This document shows positions 7,765 to 16,636 of a stretch of DNA of 64,000 nt, piece after piece. The stretch spans positions 1 to 64,000 of the forward strand of contig JANQPX010000021.1 in the NCBI GenBank assembly GCA_028285265.1, written 5' to 3'. This DNA comes from Geminicoccaceae bacterium. Lineage in GTDB: Bacteria > Pseudomonadota > Alphaproteobacteria > Geminicoccales > Geminicoccaceae. The notes beneath the pieces are model-generated. The model was not told the DNA's origin. It made no database searches and was given only the letters and a program-made list of their open reading frames with translations. Position 1 is the stretch's first letter. Each line of letters begins with the position of its first letter. The position numbers and the translations under genes are program-made.

Positions 7765-8680
7765 TGTTGTCTTTTCTACTTTGGGTGACACTGAAGATAT
7801 GTCTGCACACTCTTAGCGTGCGGCTTTTGATAGTTCTTTCCTCGTTTGTTTGGACGGGTTTCAACTATCTAAGCGCACGCTTTCAAGCTCGAAATCTATG
7901 ACAACGAACAACGAGGTGTCACTCAGCCTGAGGTTGGTCAATGCACGAAGCCGAGCCTCATTCACGCTTCTTCGCGACGAGAAAGCATCTTTGTTGAAAG
8001 GGCACCGCTGTTCATTCACACGTTGGGAGAACTACCCGCACCCGGTCGCTTTCGAACGGTGGAGAATGAAGAGCGTTAGGAGCTCCACCATCTGGCCAGA
8101 GATCCTCGAAGTCGATACGTCCTTTATCGACTACCAACTCGGCCGTGGTTTCGGTCTGGGCAGGTTTGCTTTCGAATGGCAAATGGCGCGGGTGAGTGCG
8201 GGCCCAATCGAACGCGCCTTCGGGTATGAAGACCGACGAAGCCCTACGTGCCGGCGAACCCTGAACTCGCTCGAGCAGTGGAAGGGCAACGTCTACCTTG
8301 AGACTGGCACCTGCGCTGTTGTCATGCTTGGGGCAGTGGATCAGGTCCGTGATCGCTTTGGGCTCGGCTCGGCGAGCGCCGGCGTACCTTGCGATTCGCA
8401 GTGTCGTCATCGCCGAGCATGGCAACCATTGGCGACATTCGAATGGCCTCGCTTCGTCGGCGATTAGGGATTCCCACGGCTGCTAAATCGTCAGAGCTCT
8501 CATGCTTCGAGACGGGGCCAACAGGCTCAAGCGCTCATCACTCATCTTTGAGCGCGATTGAGCTCCGCAATCCAGTCGAATTTGCTCTACTCGGCACGTG
8601 ATCGCCGAGATGGTCGTGCAATAGCGATCACGATGTAAGACGAGATCATCAATAACCGTCAACGAAGTGTGGAGCTGATG

Positions 8681-9568
8681 ATGGCACGGACTCTGAGCAA
8701 TCGCCTCCTTGCCGTCCTTGGTCTGGTGCTCCTCTCTGGCTGTACGTCAATTGAGCGTCTGGCCCTGCCAGAACCGACTTTGACAGAGACGTATTGGGCG
8801 CGCCATGACGCCACCTCGATGGCGGCCATCGACCATCAACCTTGGCAATCATTCTTAGACCGTTATGTCGCTGCGAACGCGGATGGCGTTAACCTCGTGA
8901 ACTATGCGGCTGTCAGCCCCGAAGCACATGCGGAGCTCAAGCGCTATCTTGCCGATCTTCAGGCAGTGTCGATCCATCAACATCGCCGATCTGTGCAGTT
9001 GGCTTATTGGGTCAATCTCTACAATGCCAAGACCGTCGATATCGTCCTCGATCACTATCCCGTCGATTCGATCCGTGACATAAAATTAGGTGAAGGCCTG
9101 ATTGTTGTCGGGCCTTGGAGCGCTTCCGTGCTGCGCGTCTCTGGGCGACCTCTGTCGCTGAACAACATCGAACACGCGATTATTCGGCCCATCTGGCAAG
9201 ATTCGCGGATACACTATGTTCTGAACTGCGCAGCTATCGGTTGTCCTAATCTTGGTCGCGTCGCTTATCACGGTGAGACCGTCGATGCAGCGATGACAGC
9301 GGCGGCAAAGGCCTATGTTAACGACCCTCGTGGCGTTGATTTCGACCAAAAAGGGCGCCTTCGTCTTTCCAAGATCTATGCTTGGTTTCGCGAAGACTTC
9401 GGTGGTGCCCCCCCCGCCGTCCTGCAATCAATAGCTGGCTTTGCAGAGCCATCGCTCCGCGCCAAGCTTCAGGATCGTGAGCGGATTGACTCCTATGCCT
9501 ATAACTGGTCGTTAAACGATCGCAGGACTGATGCGACGCTGCTCACGGCTCGTCGGGTGCGTCCTTAG
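8681..9568 (+). CDS. DUF547 lipoprotein
   Basis: A 295-residue protein with a short signal sequence and lipobox (LLSGC), so it should be lipid-anchored in the envelope. The rest matches the DUF547 family: a helical N-part, then AYWVNLYNAKTVDIVL, SLNNIEHAIIR, and NCAAIGCPNLG with its conserved Cys pair, which recalls the papain-like fold proposed for this family. Function is not established. Of the possible starts, ATG 8681 is chosen because GGAG lies six bases before it; the GTG at 8669 and ATG at 8678 are alternatives. Its last 26 bases overlap the end of the convergent radical SAM gene. Confidence 0.85.
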   Translation: MARTLSNRLLAVLGLVLLSGCTSIERLALPEPTLTETYWARHDATSMAAIDHQPWQSFLDRYVAANADGVNLVNYAAVSPEAHAELKRYLADLQAVSIHQHRRSVQLAYWVNLYNAKTVDIVLDHYPVDSIRDIKLGEGLIVVGPWSASVLRVSGRPLSLNNIEHAIIRPIWQDSRIHYVLNCAAIGCPNLGRVAYHGETVDAAMTAAAKAYVNDPRGVDFDQKGRLRLSKIYAWFREDFGGAPPAVLQSIAGFAEPSLRAKLQDRERIDSYAYNWSLNDRRTDATLLTARRVRP

Positions 9569-10952
9569 AGCGAACGCGCGTGCCAAGATGCTTGGCACGC
9601 CAACGTCCTTTCAGTCGCTTCAACGGAAGTCGCTCCGGGCTGACGTCATCACAGGTGACCGCATGAGGATCTTCGCGCTGCTTGCCGGTTAGGGGATCCC
9701 AGACGTGACCTTCTGCAAGTCTAACGGGTGCCAGGACATAGTGATCGCGTTTGGCATTGTGAACGCACATGCTCATAGGGCCTTTTTGGGTGGCCACCAT
9801 AAAGACGCAAGTGGCACAACGGTCCTCTTCCAACGCATCCTCGTTCATGAAATTGTGGATGAAGAAGCTGAGCTTCGTAACGTGGCCTGTGCGTATGAGA
9901 CCGGAGCGAAGAGCCCAGGCCTTTCGGGCAAGCCAAGCGAGTGCTCTGAAAGTGAGAAACGGGCGAGCCATTGCCATTGCTAAGAGAGCAAGGGCGCGGT
10001 TCTGGTGCCAAAGCGCCTGCTTTTCAGCGCCTGAAGCGAAGATTTGGACAAACAGCGGGTGATCGTCGAACAGGGGCGTGCAATGTCGATCCGATACCAA
10101 GACGCCGGTATACCTGTTGCAACGGGGGTGACCAATGAGCGGCATGTCGAAGTCGAGGTCTAATCCCGTCACATCGACAATGTCTCGCATCATGCGTTCT
10201 TGGCTCACACCTTCGCCGACAGACCTATGAATGCCTCGACCAGTATCGGCCTGAAGCTGAAATGATGCCAAGTGAATGTCATTGGCATGGCTGATAAAGA
10301 AGCGGACCAAATCTGGCATTTCGTCCACGTTGCCGTCGTACACCGTTGTATTGAATAGGACGCGAAGTCCCAATCCTTTGGCTCGTGCAATGTAGTCGAG
10401 GCGCACTTGGTTCAGTGCCTCCTCGCTGGCGAAGCCCTTGCGCTGTTGAGTCAGATCGACATGGAACGCGACATCGAGCAATCCCACGGAAGCCAGCTCT
10501 TGCAAGAGGCTGCGCGTCGCCCTGATTCCATTGGTGAATAAGGCAGGTCGCATCCCATGTTGGGCGATGCGCGTTACGATCAATTTGAGATCTGCCGTCG
10601 TGCGCAATGTCGGATCTCCCCCGGAGATCTGGACATTTGTTCCCGAGCCGAATTGGTCGGCAATCATATCGACGCGACGAAAAACCTCAGAGAGTGGCAG
10701 ATCATGAACCGCTTCGGCCATATCCGATAGGTAACAGAGTGAGCAATCCAAATTGCAGCGCTGGGTCACTTCGAGGCTGACACAGCCCATAGCAAAGTTG
10801 CGGCCAGCGACCTGCGAAGGCATCCAGAGGTTATGGTTCATCAGGGACTGGCGCAGACGTTCAGTCGGATCACTGGTGCACGGTCGATTGTGCATGGGTT
10901 GCCAAGCCGCAATTTGCTCGGGATTGAGAAAGCGCTTTGTCGACATTGCCAT
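9543..10952 (-). CDS. Radical SAM protein
   Basis: A radical S-adenosylmethionine enzyme of about 469 residues. VTQRCNLDCSLCY contains the CX3CX2C motif that binds the catalytic 4Fe-4S cluster. ISGGDPTLR is the variant GGE/SAM-binding motif. A barrel of moderate conservation follows. The C-terminal third has further cysteines (CATC, then MCVHN), suggesting an auxiliary cluster (SPASM/twitch-like). A helical hydrophobic segment (about residues 330-360, LALLAMAMARPFLTFRALAWL) might make it membrane-associated. The substrate is unknown. Start ATG 10952 or 10946 is likelier than the open frame that extends to 11096, because homology begins at about MSTKRFLNPEQ. It runs into the DUF547 gene tail to tail. 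Confidence 0.85.
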   Translation of the reverse strand: MAMSTKRFLNPEQIAAWQPMHNRPCTSDPTERLRQSLMNHNLWMPSQVAGRNFAMGCVSLEVTQRCNLDCSLCYLSDMAEAVHDLPLSEVFRRVDMIADQFGSGTNVQISGGDPTLRTTADLKLIVTRIAQHGMRPALFTNGIRATRSLLQELASVGLLDVAFHVDLTQQRKGFASEEALNQVRLDYIARAKGLGLRVLFNTTVYDGNVDEMPDLVRFFISHANDIHLASFQLQADTGRGIHRSVGEGVSQERMMRDIVDVTGLDLDFDMPLIGHPRCNRYTGVLVSDRHCTPLFDDHPLFVQIFASGAEKQALWHQNRALALLAMAMARPFLTFRALAWLARKAWALRSGLIRTGHVTKLSFFIHNFMNEDALEEDRCATCVFMVATQKGPMSMCVHNAKRDHYVLAPVRLAEGHVWDPLTGKQREDPHAVTCDDVSPERLPLKRLKGRWRAKHLGTRVRSKDAPDEP

Positions 10953-11473
10953 ATCCAGACCGACTTGACTGCTTCGAAGAAAAGAACCGTACGTCAAGTC
11001 TAGAACAGGCCCAGAGCGCGCCAATCGACGTTTGCTAACAGCTACGAGAGCGTATCTTGAGGTCCCCCCCATCGTGGGGTTGTTTTCCCGCGGCAAAAGC
11101 TTGGTCGGGCCGCATTTGGCATGCTTCCTTCTTGTGCGTGCTCACCGCACCGTGACAACATCGTTGCAATGCAAGACCTCTCAACGAAGGGAACGAGGGC
11201 CTCAGCGGCTGTCGCCGATCCCTTGCGCCAGGTTCAATGCGCATGGTTTCATCGTCGTGAGGCGCCCGACACGCCTCCGGTTTCTGTAAGGAATTCTGAG
11301 ACGTGCTGCCAAGCCCTTCGTCTCAACTGAAATCGTCTTAGATCACTGGCCTGATCATCGTCATCGCGGCCGCACGTGGAGCGGTCCTGCGTGACGATGA
11401 TCATTGGCATTTTTGTCTAAGAGGCCGCGTGGCGGCCCTTGGGATCACAAAATCTCACCAGCGTTGTGTGGCT
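10953..11473. other. Intergenic stretch between radical SAM and peroxiredoxin genes
   Basis: No gene is supported. It should hold the radical SAM promoter on its left side and the end of the peroxiredoxin transcript on its right. The one notable structure is the long inverted repeat at 11352-11403. Confidence 0.5.
11352..11403. repeat. 12-bp perfect inverted repeat downstream of the peroxiredoxin gene
   Basis: TGATCATCGTCA (11352-11363) is exactly complementary to TGACGATGATCA (11392-11403), with a 28-base GC-rich loop. It lies 71-122 bases past the peroxiredoxin stop codon. On the minus strand no T-run follows; on the plus strand ATTTTTGTC follows. It could end transcription or bind a protein. 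Confidence 0.6.
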
Positions 11474-12013
11474 CTATTCGAGTGGACCCTCATATTCTCC
11501 GCGTGCGGGATAGTCTTTACTGATTGCGAAGTCGAGTGCGCCAATCAACTCGGAGAAATGAGGCCGAACAAACGGCATCGTCTGAACTGAGCCATAATAA
11601 AGTGATTGATCTGGTGTAACCATGAACAGACCCGGCTCGGAGAACAACTTAGGTTCCTCAATGCCGATTGAGGTCGTGCCTCTTGACGTCGATATATAGA
11701 GGCCCCATTCACGCGCCTTGGTCAATGAGAGGTCGTACCCGATCCGTAGTTGCTTCGCCTTAATTTTGTCGGCCATCGCAGCAGCGCGTTCTTGTACGTC
11801 CGAGCTGACGGCAATCGTTTTGACGCCACGCTCTTCGAATTCGGGTGTCAGACGTTCCAATTCGGTGAGATACGCGGCACAGATGGGACAGTGTAAACCG
11901 CGGTAGAAACAGACCACGGTGCCCCGCTGAGACTGATCGGATGCGAGATCGAAGGATCCATGGGCCAAGGTCTGAAGAGTCAGGCCAGGGGTCTTTTTGC
12001 GAGGCATCAGCAT
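11474..12013 (-). CDS. Peroxiredoxin-like (AhpC/TSA family) protein
   Basis: A 179-residue thioredoxin-fold protein with the active-site region VVCFYRGLHCPICAAYL. The first Cys is in the peroxidatic position, with a second Cys three residues on, as in the peroxiredoxin-like subfamily that has YRGxWCPYC. AVSSDVQERAAAMA and the GLFMVTPDQSLYY strand are typical of AhpC/TSA proteins. It probably reduces peroxides or acts as a thiol oxidoreductase in the cytoplasm. Start ATG 12013 is preceded by AAAGGA at a good distance. The frame extends 12 codons further upstream, without support. The divergent AraC-type regulator begins 95 bases away, so shared control is likely. Confidence 0.85.
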   Translation of the reverse strand: MLMPRKKTPGLTLQTLAHGSFDLASDQSQRGTVVCFYRGLHCPICAAYLTELERLTPEFEERGVKTIAVSSDVQERAAAMADKIKAKQLRIGYDLSLTKAREWGLYISTSRGTTSIGIEEPKLFSEPGLFMVTPDQSLYYGSVQTMPFVRPHFSELIGALDFAISKDYPARGEYEGPLE

Positions 12014-12107
12014 GATGTGTCCTTTGAGGTGGAAGTGATTGGATTGCACCGGATCTTATCAGGAGTTATGATCTATTAACGTCGAAAAAACAGATTGAAG
12101 CTACGAT

Positions 12108-12845
12108 ATGGCTCGATATGATCGCCTCTCGGCGCTTTTTGCTCGCTTCTCCCTGTCTGTCACGATCCAACCTGCCGGTTCCGGCAATCTGATTGTGCTT
12201 GGTCAAGCCGGTGCCGTTCCTAGAAGCGTTGTCTTTTATCCCCATGGTCGCTGTCTTCAATCTTTGGCTGATGGCGAAGTCTTGCTCGAAATGCACGCAG
12301 ATCTGGGGGGAGCGGGTAATCCTCTTTTGGCGGCACTACCAGAGCAATTATCCCTGTCGTTAAACGCCGGTGACGAAACAGAGCTCCTTGTTCGACTGCT
12401 TGTTGCAGAAGCGAAGGCTGAGCGTTGTGGCGTTGGTTCAGTTCTCAGTCGCCTCGCTGAAGTGCTGATCATCCGTTTGTTGCGTCTTGAGATTCAACGG
12501 GGGGCAACCAAGCCTAGTTTACTGGCTGCCTTGTCAGATGAGCGCATCAGCCGATGTATTGTTGCGATTCATGAGAAGCCGGAGAAAGATTGGCGGAATG
12601 AAGAATTGGCGACGGTGGCTGGCTTGTCGATCAGTCGCTTTGCTGAATTGTTCCGATCAAAATTGAACGAGACACCCCAGGCTTATCTCCGCCGCTGGCG
12701 GATGACCTTAGCCCGTCAGGACATTGCGCGTGGTGATCGGATCAAGGCGATCTCCCGGCGGTATGGCTATGGGAGCTCCGAGGCGTTTGCGAAGGCCTTT
12801 CACCGTCATTTCGGTCGCAACCCATTGGCGACACGCCAGAGCTGA
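12108..12845 (+). CDS. AraC-family transcriptional regulator
   Basis: A 245-residue regulator. The C-terminal 100 residues form the double helix-turn-helix DNA-binding domain: LATVAGLSISRFAELF for the first and ISRRYGYGSSEAFAKAFHRHFG for the second, the usual AraC signature. The N-terminal 130 residues look like a degraded cupin sensor (Cupin_6 type), with Cys in HGRC and ERC. Regulators of this type often sense reactive species, but the Cys roles here are guesswork. It diverges from the peroxiredoxin gene, its most likely target, across a 94-base shared promoter region. ATG 12108 is the only sensible start. Confidence 0.85.
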   Translation: MARYDRLSALFARFSLSVTIQPAGSGNLIVLGQAGAVPRSVVFYPHGRCLQSLADGEVLLEMHADLGGAGNPLLAALPEQLSLSLNAGDETELLVRLLVAEAKAERCGVGSVLSRLAEVLIIRLLRLEIQRGATKPSLLAALSDERISRCIVAIHEKPEKDWRNEELATVAGLSISRFAELFRSKLNETPQAYLRRWRMTLARQDIARGDRIKAISRRYGYGSSEAFAKAFHRHFGRNPLATRQS

Positions 12846-12852
12846 TTGCAGG

Positions 12853-12901
12853 CGATGTCAGTTCTGATTTGATCGTGTCCAGCGTCAATGCACTGACATC
12901 G
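12853..12901. repeat. 10-bp perfect inverted repeat just past the AraC gene
   Basis: CGATGTCAGT (12853-12862) pairs exactly with ACTGACATCG (12892-12901) around a 29-base loop, starting eight bases after the stop codon. No T-run follows. Position suggests a transcript-end structure. Its geometry resembles the 11352-11403 repeat on the other side of this gene pair. Confidence 0.55.
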
Positions 12902-13484
12902 TCGTGATGAGCTCACGGTCAAGCCGGGTCACGGCGTTTCGGGTCGTGCGATTCGATGCTTGAGCTCGGATCGTCGATCCGTCAGAAGGGGAGGGAGATT
13001 GACCAACTAGGATGGCTCAAAGACACCACTTGGGACAGGCTGCGAATCGCATAAGACTTGCCTGGGTGCTGTCAACTCCTTCGATTTGGAGAGTGCCTGA
13101 TTTGCAGATAGGAGGCCTGGGCGTGGAACAGAGCACGTGTTCCGTTTTCTGCCCATGCCGGCTTGATCTCCTCCGTCTCGTTGCGACTGAGACCATCGAC
13201 GCAGGGCGACGCTATTGATCCAGCAGGCATCATGGCTGGCACCGGAAACGATATCACGATGGCTATAGCCGAGGCCGTTCGCGGCCTCACGAATAGCAGT
13301 CACACAGCCTTGGTCGAAGGCCAGGGGGCGGACGCGCGCCCCTTTGTGCCCTCATCGGTGAGGAGTTAACGATTATTGTTGCCCGGAATTCCGGGCCGAT
13401 CTCGGCCATTTCCATGAGGCTATACCAATGCCTCTTGCCATCGATTTTGAGGCTTGGCCCTGGGCCGCCATCGTTCTAACCTTC

Positions 13485-13500
13485 TCGACCATTTGGTAAA
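13485..13500. promoter_or_regulatory. Candidate RutR-type operator upstream of the TetR-family gene
   Basis: TCGACCA-TT-TGGTAAA matches 12 of 14 specified positions of the known E. coli RutR consensus TTGACCA-NN-TGGTCAA. It ends 68 bases before the start codon, a fitting place for autoregulation. A second, weaker match lies upstream of preT. Confidence 0.5.
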
Positions 13501-13568
13501 ATTTGCGCTAGCAACACGGCTATTCGGGTTAGAGGCTTGATACGCAAAAGCAGAATGAGATCATCACA

Positions 13569-14183
13569 TTGACGACAAAGAAACCGACACGAATCCAAAC
13601 CAAGAACCGTGCGATTATTGAACGTGCAGCACTCGAGATCTTCTCGCGTGATGGCTTTCGCGGCGCGACGGTCGACGCGATTGCCGATGCCGCAGGTATG
13701 TCAAAACCCAACCTGCTTTACTATTTCCCCACCAAAGATGACGTCTATCGAAGTTTGCTCGAGGGTCTCTTGCAGCACTGGACGGCACCGCTCTTAGATC
13801 TCGATCCCGATGGGGACCCCGCGGAGCAGATCTCGGCCTTTATCGATCGAAAAGTGGAGCTTGCTCGCGATTTCCCCATGGAAAGCCGGCTCTTCGCCGG
13901 TGAGATGCTGCGGGGCGCACCGATCCTCAACGACGTTCTTGTCGGTGACCTCAAGGCGTTAGTTGATCGGCAGGCAGCGATCATCAAGGGGTGGATGGAT
14001 GGCGGGCATCTCAAGCCCATGGACCCCTATCACCTGATCTTTGCAATTTGGGCGACGACCCAACACTATGCCGATTTCGACGTTCAAGTCTGTGCATTGC
14101 TGAACGACAAGAGCGATCGTCGCTTTGACGCGGCGGCGGAGGCTCTAAAGACGATCTTTGTCGAAGGCCTACGTCCGCGATAA
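13569..14183 (+). CDS. rutR: TetR-family regulator, RutR-like
   Basis: A 204-residue TetR-type repressor. The N-terminal helix-turn-helix (ATVDAIADAAGMSKPNLLYYFPTKDDVY, about residues 33-60, shown here only as markers TVDAIADAAG and NLLYYFPTKD) closely follows RutR, the uracil-responsive regulator of pyrimidine use. The C-terminal ligand domain contains FAGEMLRGAP and FAIWATTQHYADFD, also RutR-like. No in-frame ATG exists before the DNA-binding domain and a stop lies 39 bases upstream, so the start is TTG 13569. It lies near the preA-preT genes for pyrimidine reduction, and both loci carry a RutR-like operator. This makes it the likely local regulator. Ligand is inferred. Confidence 0.8.
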   Translation: MTTKKPTRIQTKNRAIIERAALEIFSRDGFRGATVDAIADAAGMSKPNLLYYFPTKDDVYRSLLEGLLQHWTAPLLDLDPDGDPAEQISAFIDRKVELARDFPMESRLFAGEMLRGAPILNDVLVGDLKALVDRQAAIIKGWMDGGHLKPMDPYHLIFAIWATTQHYADFDVQVCALLNDKSDRRFDAAAEALKTIFVEGLRPR

Positions 14184-14228
14184 GCGCGATCGCACTGCCG
14201 CGTCTCAGCCGCAAGCCGGGTGGACGGA

Positions 14229-15062
14229 CTACATGCCCGGGACTGTTCTCGCCCGTAGCGCTCGGAGTGCTTCACCTGCACGTGAGCGGACAAGATGACT
14301 CTCATCGTCCATGGCTCTTTTTAGGGCCTCGCCAACCAGTTCCTCGTGATGTGACGCCGCAATCTCGCCCAACGCAGCAGCAGCACTGGCGCGTACCTTT
14401 GGATGGTAATCCTCCAAAGCATCGGCAAGGGCCTCCAGCGCGGCTTCGGCGCTTGGGCCGAAGCGGGCAAGCGACCAGGCGGCGCTCCATCGAACATGGT
14501 GCGATTCATCGCCGAGAAAGTCGATGACCGAGTCGACGAGGGCGCCGTCAATCGGTCCCCATTCGCCATTATCCTCGACGACCTTGCCCATCGCCCAGAC
14601 GGCATCGGCGCGGACGTCCCACTGGTGATCTCTCGCGGTTGTCAGCAAGGAGGGAATCGCATCGTTGGCATCCTCACCAACGCGCCCAAGTGCCCATGCT
14701 GCGTTTCGTCTGATCTGTGCCTCAGAATCGGTCAGGGAATCGATCAAGTGCGGCGTTGCTTCATGCGCATCCTGACCAATCCGACCTAAGATCTCGATGG
14801 CCTGATGGCGAAGCCTGGTATTGCCCTGATTCATGGCATCGATCAGAGGCGGTACAGCACGTTCACCCATTTCTTCGATGGCACGAACGACATCAGGTTG
14901 GGTCAGTGCATCCGAGGTCTGCAGCGTATGCAGCAATTCATCCACACTGCCGGAAGGCGTCTCTGCGACAGATGGGACCGAAGCCCATAGCACCGGCACG
15001 AGAACGGCGGTGACGATCTTGGCAGTCCAATTCGGGCCGGTCATTCTCAGTCGCGTCTCCAT
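14229..15062 (-). CDS. Secreted HEAT-repeat protein
   Basis: A 277-residue protein made of tandem HEAT/PBS-lyase-type helical repeats (for example LRHQAIEILGRIG, IRRNAAWALGRVG, VRADAVWAMGKV, VRWSAAWSLARFG and VRASAAAALGEIA). An N-terminal hydrophobic signal segment, ending near VPSVAE, points to export to the periplasm. Such repeats are protein-binding scaffolds; no enzymatic motif is visible. Start ATG 15062 is chosen because GGAGGGG lies directly upstream; the open frame extends to 15191 without support. It converges with the TetR gene and lies downstream of preA on the same strand, 268 bases away, so it need not share its operon. Confidence 0.8.
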   Translation of the reverse strand: METRLRMTGPNWTAKIVTAVLVPVLWASVPSVAETPSGSVDELLHTLQTSDALTQPDVVRAIEEMGERAVPPLIDAMNQGNTRLRHQAIEILGRIGQDAHEATPHLIDSLTDSEAQIRRNAAWALGRVGEDANDAIPSLLTTARDHQWDVRADAVWAMGKVVEDNGEWGPIDGALVDSVIDFLGDESHHVRWSAAWSLARFGPSAEAALEALADALEDYHPKVRASAAAALGEIAASHHEELVGEALKRAMDDESHLVRSRAGEALRALRARTVPGM

Positions 15063-15329
15063 ATCCCCTCCATCGTGTTTTCTAAATTTGAGTTGTAGAT
15101 CCGAACGCTCTTCTGGATTCCCCGCGCGCCGACAGAGTCTGGCGCTAGAGCGCAGCTCTCTTGATAACAGCCGAGTGTCCGTTTCTTTCATTTCTTGATT
15201 ACGTTTTTGTCAGAATCGCATGATGAGCGCTTACCAAAACGCCTAAGGAGGCAATTTCTCTTGGGGGAAAGCGCTGTACGGTGGACCCAATGCCGATCAA
15301 CGTCTGCGCTGTTGCATCTTGGGTGCGGC

Positions 15330-16634
15330 CTATTTCGCCGGCTCACGCATGGGGTTGTTCGGGTGCGTGGTCCAATCGCCATGTTTGCCCGAGACGGTTT
15401 GGCCGGTCCGCTGATCAATCGTCCCGGGTGTCAGGCGCTCCATCGTAATGCAGCCGTCAACCGGGCAAACATTGACGCAAAGATTGCAGGCGACACATTC
15501 CTCATCAAGGACAGAAAAGACCCGATCGTCGCTTACGGTGATGGCCTGATGGGACGTATCTTCGCAAGCCGCGAAACAGCGGCCGCAGCGGATACATGCA
15601 CGCTCATCTATCCTCGCTTTGGTAACATAGTTGAGATTGAGATGCTGCCACTCCGTGAAGTTCGGTACAGCACGGCCCTGAACGGCGGCGAGGTCGGGAT
15701 GGCCTTGGCTGTCCATCCAGAATTTTAGGCCTTCGACCATCTCCGTGACAACGCGGAAGCCATAGGTCATCGCAGCTGTACAGACCTGGAGATTGCCGGC
15801 ACCCATCGCTAAGAACTCTGCGCCATCACGCCATGTCGTAATCCCGCCAATCGCGGAAATAGGGAGATCCGACGTTTCGGGATCGCGCGCGATATGCCCA
15901 ACCATGCTGAGTGCGATTGGTTTGACGGCTGGACCGCAGTAGCCACCATGGGAGCCTTTGCCATCGATTTCGGGCTCTGGCGAAAAGGTGTCGAGGTTAA
16001 TCGACGTGATCGATTGGACGGTATTGATCAAACTAACGGCATCTGCTCCGCCCTTCTTTGCAGCGCGAGCAGGGTAGCGGATATCGGTGATGTTGGGCGT
16101 GAGCTTCACGATGACCGGCATTTCAGTGTGAGTCTTACACCACCGAGTGACCATCTCAATGTAGTCGGGTACCTGGCCAACTGCTGACCCCATGCCGCGT
16201 TCAGACATCCCGTGCGGACAACCAAAATTTAGTTCGACGCCATCACACTCGGTTTCCTCGACGCGTGCGAGAATGTCCTTCCAACATGGTTCCTCACAAG
16301 GCACCATGAGTGAGACGACGACGGCGCGATCAGAATAGTCTCGCTTGACCGACTTGATTTCGTCGAGATTGGTCTGAAGGGGCCGATCGGTGATGAGCTC
16401 AATGTTGTTCAAACCAAGCACGCGCCGATCTGCACCGTGGACGACGCCGTATCGGGGTCCATTAACATTGACAATCGGTGGCCCGTCCAGACCGAGGGTT
16501 TTCCATACCACGCCGCCCCACCCGGCTTCGAACGCGCGGCGCACATTATACTCCTTGTCAGTCGGTGGTGCGGATGCGAGCCAGAAGGGGTTGGGTGATT
16601 TGACTCCGACGAAGTCACTGCGGATGTCGGCCAT
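15330..16634 (-). CDS. preA: NAD-dependent dihydropyrimidine dehydrogenase, subunit PreA
   Basis: A 434-residue subunit that reduces uracil and thymine to their dihydro forms. The N-terminal 300 residues are the FMN-binding TIM barrel of the dihydroorotate-dehydrogenase family (FWLASAPPTDKEYN, NFGCPHGMSERGMG with the active-site Cys region, VKLTPNITDI, ISAIGGITTW). The C-terminus carries two 4Fe-4S motifs, CIRCGRCFAAC and CVACNLCVNVC. It starts three bases after the preT stop, so the two are co-transcribed and, as known for PreTA, form one complex. A RutR-like regulator lies nearby. Confidence 0.95.
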   Translation of the reverse strand: MADIRSDFVGVKSPNPFWLASAPPTDKEYNVRRAFEAGWGGVVWKTLGLDGPPIVNVNGPRYGVVHGADRRVLGLNNIELITDRPLQTNLDEIKSVKRDYSDRAVVVSLMVPCEEPCWKDILARVEETECDGVELNFGCPHGMSERGMGSAVGQVPDYIEMVTRWCKTHTEMPVIVKLTPNITDIRYPARAAKKGGADAVSLINTVQSITSINLDTFSPEPEIDGKGSHGGYCGPAVKPIALSMVGHIARDPETSDLPISAIGGITTWRDGAEFLAMGAGNLQVCTAAMTYGFRVVTEMVEGLKFWMDSQGHPDLAAVQGRAVPNFTEWQHLNLNYVTKARIDERACIRCGRCFAACEDTSHQAITVSDDRVFSVLDEECVACNLCVNVCPVDGCITMERLTPGTIDQRTGQTVSGKHGDWTTHPNNPMREPAK

Positions 16635-16636
16635 GT

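Larger units (their letters stand above)
7570..8680. other. 1.1-kb stretch without a confident gene
   Basis: The left 250 bases are AT-rich promoter-like DNA. Overlapping frames exist on both strands (7850-8467 plus, 8012-8425 minus), but neither has a recognisable domain, a ribosome binding site or a homologous start. Near 8465-8491 the minus strand encodes DLAAVGIP, sharing 23 of 27 bases with 5135-5161, hinting at decayed copies of one gene family. Confidence 0.5.
12846..13568. other. Intergenic stretch upstream of the RutR-like gene
   Basis: No gene is supported; the short frames on both strands lack any motif. It holds an inverted repeat just past the AraC gene, a perfect 16-bp palindrome at 13381-13396 and the candidate RutR-type operator at 13485-13500. 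Confidence 0.5.

Noticed and set aside
7850..8467. 205-codon plus-strand frame
   Set aside because: Low-complexity Ser/Arg-rich product without start signal; the minus strand is also open.
13381..13396. Perfect 16-bp palindrome GCCCGGAATTCCGGGC
   Set aside because: Too far from any start codon and too isolated to assign a role; one such palindrome can occur by chance in GC-rich DNA.
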